Notes under the pieces: generated by a model
What the model was told of the DNA's origin: nothing
Seen by the model: the letters and a program-made list of their open reading frames with translations, nothing else
The model's database searches: none
Part shown: positions 11,301-22,700 of the stretch, piece by piece
How positions within the stretch are numbered: the stretch's first letter is position 1
How the letters are laid out: each line of letters begins with the position of its first letter
Made by a program: the position numbers and the translations under genes
From: Plumapathes pennacea
Lineage: Eukaryota > Cnidaria > Anthozoa > Antipatharia > Myriopathidae
Length of the DNA: 64,000 bases
NCBI GenBank assembly: GCA_964036295.1
Contig: OZ038471.1
Location: 12,666,184 to 12,730,183 of the forward strand
Direction of reading: 5' to 3'

Positions 11301-13571
11301 GTTCACTTAAACATCTTGGTATTTAAGTGTGACTGATAACTGAATTAAAGTTATCTTTTCTTCTTTTTCATAGGTGCAAAATAACGCTGGCATCGGGGCA
11401 TTTATTCTGGCGTGGTCTGTCACGGAAGTGATCCGTTATTCGTTCTACGTGTGTTCCCTTGTGCATTCTGTCCCCTATGCTTTACAGTGGTGCCGGTAGG
11501 TGAAGTATACTGATCGAACTACTGTTTAAAGACAACTACAGTACTCACAAATTGTTTCCCTAAAGTTTTTGTACTTTTTAAGCTCGGTACCTATGAAGTA
11601 GTTATGTGTTTAGCCCGGGGAAGGGGGAGGGGGGGTACTTCCATATATTTCCTATATAGGGATGTTCCGCCCAATAGGATATCGTTTTCAGGGTCCTCTG
11701 TGTTAAACAGGTATAACATTTTGCATTTTCGTTTTTTAAGACTAAGATCTTCTCCTCCTCCTATCCCGCCTCGACCACATTTTTGCACTCGCCATAATTT
11801 TTGCGCGATTTCTTCGTATGTTCCGGTAAAAAATATGTGAAACGCGGGCTAACGCTGGCTACGTGTATTACCGCTCACGCAACAGCAAAAACTCTGTTGC
11901 AATTAGACACGAAATTCGGTCGTGTGATTTGTCAGTTTGACATACAAGATGGCGGCCGAGGAGTTTTGTTGCGTGACAAGTTGTAACGACAGTGGTAATA
12001 CGTGCAACAAACTCGAATTTTGTGGCAGAAAATAGGAGCTCGTTCTACTTCTGCAACAAAATGTTGGATCTTGCAACATAAAAAATTTGTTGCGCGGCGA
12101 GTTGAGCGAAGGGCGTTAATACGCGCAACATCGCTCTTCAACTTGCAACGCAACAATGTTGCGCGACAAGTTGCACGATTTTGTTGCCCGTGTTACTGCA
12201 CCTTTTGATAGAAACGCTACAATGACCTTTTCCCGAGAAGCACGTGCGAACCTTTATTGAGACCTACTTCACTGGATTATAAGAGATATCTCATGATGGT
12301 TGTCTCGTATTCTCTTTCTTCTTTCCAGGTACACATTTTTCATAGTCTTGTATCCTGTTGGCGTGACGGTGAGTCTTTCAGTTACACAGTCAACTTGCAG
12401 TGCACCTAGGGCAATGTTTACATGGAAAGAGGGTGACCCTCCTAGAAGGGACACTTTCCTACAAAGGTTAGAAGATTGCCCTTGCCAAGCGCTATCCCAA
12501 GGGCTATTTCGCCTGAAAGGTCGCGCGGTCACGAGGTTTGGGATAGTAGAGATTTAAGAGTGCCGTTTTCCGCAGCCCGCAAACCTTAAACGTCAAACTG
12601 CAAAAAGTCACACGTCACGTCTGCCGTATTTCTGTTGCGGTTTCAACACCAGGAAGCATTCCTTGGGTAAGTCAAATGCTGGAGTAATAAACTCTTGTTA
12701 TTTCAGAGTTTGCTGCCTTTAGCAATTGGGACGTGTAAGTTACATCATGTGACTTTTTGCGGTTTACAAGCTGCACGGCAATCTTAAACTGTCTGGTAAC
12801 ATTACACTGCTAAAGTTAACCCCTTTGGGAGGGTAACCCTACCTCGAGTGTTTACATGGCCAAAAGTTGTTCCTACTGGGAGAGATAACCCTCCAAGGGT
12901 GGCACTACCTATCATGTAAACGGAACAAGGAATTTCAATAGAGAAGGGTGCCCCTCCTTCCATGTAAGCAAATATTGCTCAGACGAAGGAGTAGCGCTCG
13001 AAACGTCAGCTTCAAATTATTTCACGGCGTCCAGCTTTCGCATATTGACACTTAATCGATCCAAATTATACGTATTTCTCCACGCCGACGCATTCAATCC
13101 AGTTCTCTTTAGAGCTGATTTTCCATTGTTTTTTCATAGTATGCTCTATGCTCCTCTGCAGGGTGAACTTCTTACCATTTACGCCTCCTTACCCTATGTC
13201 CTGGCGTCCGGTATTTACAGCATATCGCTGCCCAATCCAGCGAACTTTCTATTCAGCTACTACCACTTCTTGATCCTCACCATGCTTTTGTATATCCCAG
13301 GTAAGTGGCTTGAACAACTAAAAACAACGTTTTCACGCGGAGTTATTGTGCCCCCTATAATCCACCTAATATTTTCTCCCGCGCTTGACGTGACCGAATA
13401 ACGTCCGCTCGGCGAACTGTCGCTAGCTATTGTCAATATTCGAACACAGTTCTATTTATTTAGTCGCAAAAACATTACGAGATGACTACAGAGTTGAAAC
13501 TATACAGACTAGAGGTTCTTAATTGAACATGATCTTTTGATTGCCGACTTCTGCCCCAGTGTATGAAGGTT

Positions 13572-13610
<39 letters not shown>

Positions 13611-13708
13611 TTTTTGCACTTGTTCTTGCAGTATTTCCTCAACTGTACTTTCACATGTTGAGACAGAGAAAGAAGGTGTTAGTACCACAGTCAAAGAAAG
13701 CTATGTAA
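8309..13708 (+). CDS. HACD2: Very-long-chain 3-hydroxyacyl-CoA dehydratase, HACD1/2 type, complete
   Basis: HACD enzymes are multi-pass ER membrane proteins that catalyse the third step of very-long-chain fatty acid elongation, dehydrating 3-hydroxyacyl-CoA to trans-2-enoyl-CoA. Eight exons: 8309-8370, 9323-9443, 9648-9666, 10327-10415, 11374-11495, 12329-12368, 13162-13300, 13632-13708. All junctions are GT..AG, phases close, and the protein is 222 residues. Family blocks include [61 protein letters not shown] and [14 protein letters not shown]. The Tyr and Glu known to be catalytic in yeast Phs1 (seven residues apart) correspond to Tyr146 and Glu153, split between exons 6 and 7. The C-terminus KKAM fits a dilysine ER-retrieval signal. 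The N-terminus is shorter than in vertebrate HACD2. HACD1 versus HACD2 cannot be settled here; the symbol denotes the pair. Confidence 0.93.
8371..9322. other. HACD intron 1
   Basis: Contains a G-rich tract near 8684-8708 and, around 9110-9260, repeated words of the GGCTTGGGTTGTCAA / CAACTTGG type. No coding block or clear element end is visible. Confidence 0.5.
11046..11190. mobile_element. Fragment of Tigger-like MITE (CAGTAGAACCCCGC end)
   Basis: CAGTAGAACCCCGCTATCTT at 11046, followed by AATTTCGATTCCCTGCTATC and GATTCCCCTGAGAGTTCGAA, matches in reverse the family seen at 30212-30770 and 54856-55007. Only one end is recognisable, so it is a degraded copy within HACD intron 4. Confidence 0.6.
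11610..11800. repeat. G-rich-ended repeat, degraded, in HACD intron 5
   Basis: Begins CCCGGGGAAGGGGGAGGGGG followed by TACTTCC and runs into CCTATATAGGGATG and TATCGTTTTCAGGG. It resembles the G/C-tract-ended family with a clean insertion at 57089-57492. The right end is not defined. Confidence 0.4.
11850..12220. repeat. CG-rich repeat with reiterated GTTGC / GCAAC words
   Basis: The words GCAACA, TTGTTGCG and GTGCAACAAAC recur in both orientations at least ten times, with TAATACGTGCAAC and TAATACGCGCAAC as near repeats about 120 bp apart. Local CpG content is far above the surroundings. It is probably a MITE or satellite-like element in HACD intron 5; ends are uncertain. Confidence 0.45.
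12411..12978. mobile_element. MITE-like element with TTTACATGG inverted ends in HACD intron 6
   Basis: GGGCAATGTTTACATGGAAA followed by GAGGGTGACCCTCC at the left is mirrored at the right by GGGTGCCCCTCCTTCCATG then TAAGCAAATATTGCTC. Internal copies of the ACATG..GGGAG word occur near 12820-12930. No target duplication is clear. Confidence 0.5.
13571..13614 (+). repeat. (TTTA)n microsatellite
   Basis: About eleven uninterrupted TTTA units directly upstream of the polypyrimidine tract of HACD intron 7, ending 17 bp before the acceptor of the last exon. Confidence 0.95.
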
Positions 13709-14107
13709 CAAACTACTCTGCCAGCAAGAATGGTGGGTGTTGCCGACATAGAAAATAGATTGGTTGCACTTTAATGTTCTGTTGCATATTTTTTATGCCG
13801 TTTCGGCGTAATGAACACAAACAAAAACGCTGTCTTTGTACTTTGACCAGAGTTGAAAAACGTCTAGAATGATTGTTCATTGTGGTGTTGAGCAGCATAG
13901 ACAAACCTGTATTAAGCGGCACACTAGGGAAATTGATTTGGGCCTTGGGTGTGGTCAAGCTTCGTTTGATTATACATAGATTTTGATTACCTGTAAACTT
14001 GAATGTGGTTTCAAGTGACAAGTCTTGAATGAAATAATGACAACAACTAAGTGTTGTACGGTCTCTAGTTGAACTCAAGTTTGAGTCGGAGTAAAAGTTG
14101 TGCCAGA

Positions 14108-14113
14108 AATAAA
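14108..14113 (+). terminator. Candidate poly(A) signal of HACD
   Basis: AATAAA lies 400 bp downstream of the HACD stop codon. A second AATAAA-like site occurs near 14188. Which is used cannot be told from sequence. Confidence 0.35.
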
Positions 14114-14371
14114 AATTTAAAACAGCGCCAGTTGGTATCGCTCATCTACACAAAATTACTGAGAATATTTCGGGACTTTTTAAGGTCTTAATAAAAGTTC
14201 ACCTGTGTCTTTGGGAAAAGATCATTGTAGCGTTGCTGTCTAATGTACATACACGCACTATACCGTATACGGTATATCGTTGTGAAGGTATCGGACTTAA
14301 GTGCCTGGTTGTTCAAAGAATGAATAGCGCTATCCACTGGATACTCGAAACAGAGGATATAGAGATTACTT

Positions 14372-14508
14372 CATGGAAAGTGCGCGCGTACGGTTTTTAT
14401 TCACGAGTTGTGAAGTATCATAAAACGAACGAGCGAGGCTTTCCGAGCGAGTGAGTTATATGATACGGAACAACGAGTGAATAAAAACTGTACAAAGCAC
14501 TTTCCATG
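14372..14508. repeat. Palindrome with CATGGAAAGTGC ends
   Basis: Arms of about 55 bp: CATGGAAAGTGC..GTACGGTTTTTATTCACGAG is mirrored by CGAGTGAATAAAAACTGTAC..GCACTTTCCATG. The centre holds GAACGAGCGAGGCTTTCCGA. A foldback MITE is the likely origin. Confidence 0.7.
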
Positions 14509-14834
14509 ATGTTTTCTGTTTATTATGTACATACTGAGACATTTATCATGGGACCGGGAAACCCTTTAACAGTAGTGAAAAATCGTCGTTCGCAGCTTGT
14601 GATTGGACGAACGATTTTTTTCACGTGTGAACAGCGTCGTTCGCGGCCTCTCATTGGCTAGAACTCATTTGCGTACGAAATTTTACGATCTGGCTTTTTC
14701 GTGAGTATGTCTCAGTATGTATATAATAAAACTGGATACGCCATTGTTTGAGTTTATTTTTATTGAGTTCGACTCATTTGAAGTTCGACGTTTGACTAAA
14801 CGAAACAACGAAACGAAATCAACTATGGTTGTTA

Positions 14835-15142
14835 GAGCCGTTTTCGGATGACTGTCGAAAACCAAAACCAAAGTAATCACACAGGCCAATCACAGAGACT
14901 GAGAGAAAACAGTTCAGCCAAGTGGAAGCCAAAGTAATTCACGTTTGGTCTTCCGTTTGGTTTTACTTTCCAATCAGCAGTGCGAGTACACGCCATCGCT
15001 TGCGTGAGAAGTGTTTGGTTTTGGTTTTGTTCCTGATTGGTTGAGAATGCTGCCAAACGTGTGTGGACCAATCGAAAAGCGACGCAAACGCAAAACCAAA
15101 GCAATCACACGATTACTTTCGACAGTCATCCAAAAACGGCTC
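14835..15142. mobile_element. TA-flanked MITE family 'GAGC', copy 1
   Basis: Inverted ends GAGCCGTTTTCGGATGACTG and complement, flanked by TA on both sides. The interior is rich in AACCAAAACCAAAG words on one strand. Four related copies lie at 18990-19288, 19464-19781, 26595-26924 and 48014-48327; the last two are one insertion duplicated with the segmental duplication. Confidence 0.8.
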
Positions 15143-15503
15143 TAGAACTTTCGTCTATAAACAATAACATGTATGAATGTATGGCCTATTACGATAGCAG
15201 TGTCGAAGCTCGTGCTCGGCTTCGCCTCACGCCCGCTGTTTGCTCCTCCGACACCCACTCCTTGACAGAGGTGCAAAACAATAATCAAAATGTCGGTCTC
15301 CGGTCTTCGACACGGTGTCCGTGCGCGTGCGGTCATCTTATGTTTGAGTCAGCGGTCATTGCACAAAAGTTTTGGTTCAGTCCCAGATTTTGGTCGTAAA
15401 ATCTCGATAAGCTAGTTCAGTGCATCTTCTATAAAAGAAGAAATGTGCACAAGAAAAAATAAGGCTTGTGAACGAGGTGAGGTCGTTTTACATAGCAATT
15501 TAA

Positions 15504-16158
15504 CAAATTGACGTCAGTTTTTTATGTGTCTGTCCTCTTATTGATCATGAAACGCGTCATAACATTGTCAAAAAGTTGTGGATCCACGAGGCGCTTCGCC
15601 GAGTGGATCCGCAACTTTTTGACAATGTTATGACGCGTTTCATGATCAATAAGAGGACAGACACATAAAAAACTGACGTCAATTTGTTTTTTACAATAAC
15701 AAAACTCAAGCGACGACGCGGGGAAAACACGCAAGAAAACTGGATTTTGTTCGATTTGACCGAAATGTTGTCAACAACTTTTCCCGCTTTCTAATTGGTC
15801 GAGGTCGAAATTCAAGACATTTCATTGGCCAAAAAGTGACAGCTTGACGTGAGCATTTCGCGCGTGCAAAATAAAATTTTGTCAAAGAAGTTGGAAAGAA
15901 ATGAAACTAGACGCTTTTCTGCTGCGGTTTTCTCGACAATTTCAAGACAAAGCTCAAGGAAATTCGCCTCTGAACACTTCTGGTTCTCTACTTCAAATGC
16001 CGAATGTCGCTTTTGCAAGAACTGAGGTAAAATTGAAGCTGAATTCACCTTCTTCGTCCAAATCACTGTCGTCAGCACTCGATTTTATGTGTCTGTCCTC
16101 TTATTGATAATGAAAATTAGCCAATCACAAAGCGAGAAACTGACGTGTTATTGTAAAA
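15504..16158. mobile_element. Composite palindromic element, copy 1
   Basis: Starts with a 183-bp near-perfect palindrome (15504-15686; ends CAAATTGACGTCAG and complement, centre around GAGGCGCTTCGCC). A body of about 400 bp follows, then another copy of the palindrome-arm word TTATGTGTCTGTCCTCTTAT (16085-16105), ending near GTGTTATTGTAAAAA. The same element lies inverted at 45236-45864 with matching body words (for example ACTTCAAATGCCGAATGTCG). A 68-codon open frame at 15901-16107 is partly shared by both copies but is not recognisable. Confidence 0.65.
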
Positions 16159-16778
16159 ACCATTTTTTGTTTTTTTTTTCTTTTTGTTTTTTGTTTTTTG
16201 CTTTTTGTTTTTGTTTTTGTTTTTTTGCTTTTCTTTTCTTTCATTGTCTATGTCTATTGTTTTGTTTTTCTTTTAGTGTGCCGCCAATGAAAATATAACG
16301 TAAAATGTACCACAGAAAAGCACTCGGTGAGTTTTTAAAGTACTCGAATGCTTATCCTAAGCCTTCCCCGCAGCAAACGCTGGTCAACGGAAGTGACGTT
16401 ACATTTCTGCCGTCACTGCACTAAGCTTTTATCCATCGCTTGTGACGTACCAATTTTGATTAGAGAGCGACGGGGACTGGAGCGAATTGAAGATTTATAG
16501 ATGACCTTTTAGTTTTTCTTCTTTTCTAAATTTCCATGAGCGACCGCTTATAGCAACCGCTGATTGGCCCACACACAATGCTATTGTTCAATCGACGAAT
16601 TATCGATTTTCCAAGCTGGGCTGACTTGTTCTGCTTTTGACGAGATAGGAGTGCTGAGAAGTCGAGTTGCGATGTACCGAAGATCGTAACGTTAATACTT
16701 GGGCGCGTTCTTGTTTTCCATGGACCCTCCTAAGTTATCACTAAAGCCTGACCCATTTTATCTTTGATTCATATTAAT

Positions 16779-19700
16779 ATGGCGGGACAAGAAGGACAAC
16801 AAGACAATGTAAATTGGACTCGATTTGGTTTAGACCCAAACGTTGAGCGATCTCAAGCACCATTTCATGTGAGATCTTCACCAGCTGGCCCTCAGATTGT
16901 CCATTCGCCTAGTCCTAAGTTCGACGACACGAACACGACAGTCAAAGAACTGTTCGACGAGGCACAGGTGAGGAGCGCTCTTTGTAATACGATCCCCCAA
17001 AAAAGTCCTTGAGCTGGCCTATGGCGGGAACAGGAGCCACGTCAGTTTCACCAGATTTATAGATTGAATTATAGTTTCACAAAAGTGACCAGAGAACGCT
17101 CAAAAAGTCCAAAAAAATAAAACTAAAAAAAAAAATAATCGCCGAGCCGTATCACTAAATTAAAATATGTATTTTGTTTGATCGATTGACAGCAGCTGTT
17201 TCTTCGATCTTTCTTGTTTTGTTTTGCTTTCCCTTTCGATGTGTCACATAAATTTTTCTTCTTCTTTTGCTGCTATGCCACGGAGCAAATCAAAGAAAAC
17301 GAACCCGAATTTCATAGGCTCCAAGGAAACACTTATGGACATGTACATATGTAAACAGATTGTAAAATGCAAATGTATTACGCCCAAAGAACATGGAGTT
17401 TCTGAAACGAACGGCGGGGACTCGGCAGCTGGACATGCTTTGATAAAATCGAGACTACCACTTTCCTTTCTTGTTTATTGGCGCAGCTAACTGCAACCTT
17501 GTTCTGTGATTTCACCAAAATCACTTGGGTTAAATTGCCTTCGGCTCACATCGCTTTGAGGCGCTGGTTATTCGAATATTTCTTTTTCAGAGCTACTTTA
17601 ATCTTCTTTTAAATCTTCCTGCTTTAAAGATGGATTAATTATTGTTCACAATTAGGAATTGACAAAATTTGAATTAGAGAAACTTATTTATGTCCTTTAC
17701 AAATTTGCAAGTTTGAAAAGTTTGCACCAACTCCCATGTAATATTCCAGACACCCAAACAATGTAAAGGAGTCTGGGAGCATACTCGCTCCCTTGGAGAA
17801 ATTTGAAGTCGAATTCTTCTGAAATGACTAAAATAAAGCATGAAGCATCATGGAAAATATTACACCAGATCTATATTGTTTTTTTTTTGTTTGTTTTTTT
17901 TTTACAAAGATTCAATCCATATCAGTTAACACAAATATAAAGCTTTTAATAAATCTGTGATCTGGAGCTTAGAACTCAGCATGCACTTGGTTTTTTCTTA
18001 ACACAATATGAATGAACAAGCATTTGAGAAACAGTGAAACAATCAGTAGTATTGGCTCTTCAGTAAGCTGGAAGAGGTTGTTTACATTCCAAAAAAACTA
18101 TAAAGCTTCAATCAGTGTCTGTGCTGAGAAATGGTGTGTCCACGAAGTTTTTATGAGCATTAAAATCACCCATGAGGACAACTGATGAAAAGCCATTAGC
18201 ATTTATGAGATCAAAAGAATTCTGTAAGTAGTCAAAGAATGTGCCAACACCTTCAGAAGATGTATTCAGTGGTCTATAGCAGACACCACACAGAGAATTT
18301 TTGACAATTTTCATAACTTTGACCCAAAGTAATTCAGAGAAGTGCTATGGGGAAAAATGAATAATTTGTATATGGAATATTCCTCCTTGCAAACAGCAGA
18401 TAAAAGGATTTTGTCATAACTGCAGTATATTGGTCACATGATCAACTGTTGATAAAGGTCCAAAGTACATGCATCCACACAACATCTGATCACTCATTTC
18501 ATTTGCAAAGTTTCAACACAGTTAGCACTCATAATATTATAATTATTGCTTTTTATGGTTTTTTGTATTCAGGGAGATCACGAATCTCAGAAGCCATGGT
18601 GGAAAGCAAATTTCTTTGTGCGTGAACCAGTCCTCTTTGGAACGTGGGATGGTAGGTCTCAAAAATTAGTGCAGGCAACTTCAGAACACAGTAGCTAAAC
18701 CATGGCAAACAGCTGCCATTTTGCCATAGCTTAAGTGACCCAAACATTGTAAAAATCACCAATTACTTAATTAATTATTACTTAAAAATAATTATATATT
18801 GCAAGAATACAACTGAGCTTGAATAGATCATTCAAATACAATACTGATGATGTTTAAAAAGCAAGTGTGTTTAGGAGAATTTCTGATTATTTTTATAATT
18901 TAATTGTTTTTTATTGTTAATCTCTTTGCACTAGCTGCCACATTGCTTTTTGCTTGAGAGCAATAATATTGTGCATTGTTGAAACAATGGAGCTGTTTAC
19001 ATGACTGTTGAAAGTAATCATGTGATTGCTTTGGTTTTACATTTAATATTGCTACACTTTCCAATATTATTGCTCCTTACAAGATTATCAACATTCTTGG
19101 CATGCAATCGGGAGCAAAAACAAAGCCTGGTTATATTCTCATGCAAGAAAGCAAGTGGTAATGGCTTGTTCTCACACTTCTGATTGGGTATTAAAAGCAG
19201 TTGCAATCACTTGGTTTTGGTTTTGCTCATACTTCAATATTGGTCGGACTTGCCGATTGGCTGTTTTGGACAGTCATCCGAAAAGCTTTCAGAGGGACAT
19301 ATATAATGACACGTATAAACCAGGCATGGGCATAAAATATTGCACTAACAAAGTATTTTCCATCAAAAGTACTTTCAATGTCTTCATTACTCATTTGTGA
19401 CATATGGTACTTTTGGGAGAAAATGCTGTGTTTTATGACTAAATGGGTTTACTCTGTTGGTTAGAGCGGTTTTCCGATGACTGTCGAAAGTAATTGTGTG
19501 ATTGCTTTGGTTTTGCATTTGCCTCACTTTCGGATTGGTCCACACAAGTTTGTCAGCATGCTCAGCCAATCAGAGACAAAACCAAAACCAAAACCAAACA
19601 CTTCTCACGCAAGCGATGGCATGTACTCGCACTGCTGATTGGAAAGTAAAACCAAATGCAAAACCAAATGCAAATTACTTCCAAATTGTCTTCCAGTTGG

Positions 19701-22700
19701 CTAAACTGTTTTCTCTCAGATTCTGTGATTGGCCTGTGATTACTTTGGTTTTGGTTTTTGACAGTCATCCGAAAACAGCTCTAACACTAAGTTGAGCTAG
19801 TACATAGAGAATAATACATGGGTGCGCAGAGATATGAAATTTATCTTCGAGTGTTCATAGCGAACGAGTGAGATGTCGAGATGAACATGAGAAGATATAG
19901 AGGATATTACACGGTGGCGCGAAGATATGAATTTTATTTTCAAATGGTAAAAACAATATTTTACAAACGAGCACTTCACGAGTGAGTAAAATATTGTTTT
20001 TACCATGAGAAAATAAAATCCATATCTTCAAGCCACCGTGTAATTTTCTTTTTATTATATTAGACACGAGTGTTTTACGAGAAATTGCACAAACAACCGT
20101 GCAAAAGTGGGAAATGATGCCAACGATATCCTCACTAGTGAGGATATGGAAAATATGCCACTCAGGTCCCAGATGTAGTTTCGTATGGATTTTACGCACG
20201 GTATATTATCCAGTAAAACACTCGTGTCTACATAATAAAATTTCATATCTCCAAGCATCCGTGTATTATTCTGCTTATTTCATAAACTCTGCTGTGATAC
20301 AGAGATTTCCGTCATAAGAAATGCAAAAACATGCAAGATCACTGCTTGGCTGATATTAACACATGTAAAAATATCATATTTTTACGTGTGTTCAGATACA
20401 ACATTTCTCAGTGGCGGAAATCTCTATATCACACATATCAGCAGCTGTTAAAGATTGACCAAGAATTAGTTTAATTAATGTGTATTTTGTTATCTCTCTG
20501 CTACTGCAATCATGACAAGTTTTGTAAATACTACATCTGTACATGTAAGTTTTCTTTCTTTGGCATTTATCAAAGTGTGAATGCATACTTGTAAAAAATT
20601 AAGTAAACTTTGTTGCTGTCTTCTAGGGGTGTTCACATCATGTATGCTGAATATCTTTGGTGTGGTGATATTTCTCAGGACTGGATGGATGGTGGTAAGT
20701 TTTCATGCAAGTCAATACATTTTCATGAGTTGAGTTTAATATGACCTGAGCCACTCTCTAAGCATGTACTGTGCACTATGTTGTCCATACTTTATTGAAA
20801 ATTAGTTTTTGAGCCTACTATATTTAATGAAATTATGTTTATCGAACTGAGAAACAATTTAAGGTCAATTTGTATTGACTGCATGCTATTGCAGTTTTAG
20901 TTCAGGTTTGTCACTGCAAGTTTATAGGCAGTGCTAGAGTAAATATGCTAATGTATCTCCTGGGGGAGGGAGGGAGGAGACCCCAAAGAGTATCGATTTC
21001 AAGCATTTTAGTCTGAAATAGGCTGTAGATTTTGTCTCTTGTCTTGAATAGGATAGTGGATTGTATATTATATTATGGGGTCGAAATGGTGATCCTTTCA
21101 TATGCCTCTAGTAAAGTGTACACCCTTTTTATGCCTTTGAACTGGAAAACATTTATAAAAATCACACAGTGCACTCACTCAGGATCGTGACTTTGCAAAC
21201 TTCTCAATCAAGGGATGAGTTATAGAACCTCTGTGAAATTCCAATATGATTTTCCTTAATTTATCTAGCTATACCCTTTTTAATACCAGAGACTTGAAAA
21301 GGGACCCCTTTAGGGAGTGCCCCCCCCCCCCCCCCCCCCACTCACTCACCCTCCCAGTCTGAATTTGGGGCAAAACTTTGGGATACAAGTCTGAAGTAGG
21401 GTAGAAGAATCACCTATTTTAAAATACAGTAATGTACGGGTTTTCAAAACCAGTTGGCACACCACAAATTGTGAGGAGGAGAACTCTTCAGGAAATTTAA
21501 TTTACAGAAAATGTGAAAAGAGAAGTACTTTTAACTTGATGATAATATTATATTTTGTTATGTACAGTAATCAACACCAATATAATAACAGTGTTGTTTT
21601 CTATTTGTTTAGGGAAATGCAGGAGTTGGGTTGTCCCTTCTGATAGTCGTCATGACCTTGTTAGTTGCCTTGGCACCTGCTCTTTCAGCCATAGGTGTTT
21701 GTGAACGATGTAATGTTGAGAGTGGAGGAGTTTATTTCCTGCTGGCTCATGTTCTTGGCCAACGAATTGGTGGAACAGTAGGCATCCTGTACTCATTTGG
21801 TCAGGTAAAACTAACACTGTATTTTGTAGTTGATTCCAAAGTTGCTCCCCATTGTGCTTCGGTGTATACCAGAGCCTTGCTTGTGAAAAGTAATTTTGTT
21901 CACAAACACATATTTTATGAAAAGTAAACATGTTTATATGCTAGCTAGTATAATCAGGAGGCAGCATGGCAGAGTGTCGGTTAGGGTGCCGGACTCGAAA
22001 TCCCAGAGGTTCCAGGTTTAAGTCCCGCTGACTGATTACTAACTGAATTTGCAACACAGTAGCCCCGGGTTCAAATCCTCAACCACGTTACGTAAATAGC
22101 CAACTGGTTTAGCCTCCGACCAGTTGGGATTCTTAACAAATTTACGTTCTGTTTAATATGATATTTGGTTTATGCAGTTCAAGTCTCCTCTGATTAGCAC
22201 GACAGTGCTAAATACATTGAGACTTTGATAGGATGATTTACGTAATTTGTCTTTATTTTTGGTGTCATGTTTTTCATTTGCAGGCTGTTAGTATTTCACT
22301 TTTCTGTGCTGGCTTTGGCGAGTCTATGGCAGAAACCATCAACTGGCAAAGTGCCTGGGCTGTCCGAGTCATTAGTCTGTGCACGGCTTCAGTTTTGCTC
22401 GTAGTTGTTTTAGCAGGAGTCAAGTGGGTTGTCAAGTTGCAGCTGCTGCTACTGGCCATCCTCATGTTGTCTGTACTGGATTTTGTTGTTGGTACCTTTG
22501 CCCATACTGACAAAGGTGAGTGTCCCAAAATATTGGGTTTGGTAAGCGCGATTTATTATGTGAAAAACGTAATGTAAGTTCCCACGGGGTAATTTAGGCT
22601 CTTCCGTACTAGTTTGTTTTTGTTTGAAAAGGAATTAAATTTTTTTTATGCATTTTTGGCTTCCACCACACTAAAAGGATGACTTGAAAACCGTAAGTTT

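Larger units (their letters stand above)
13709..16778. other. HACD to SLC12A8 intergenic region, transposon-rich
   Basis: Holds the HACD 3' UTR, a palindrome (14372-14508), a TA-flanked MITE (14835-15142), a second large palindromic element (15504-16158), a T-rich tract (16158-16277) and the SLC12A8 promoter (about 16300-16778). No further coding block is supported. Confidence 0.6.
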
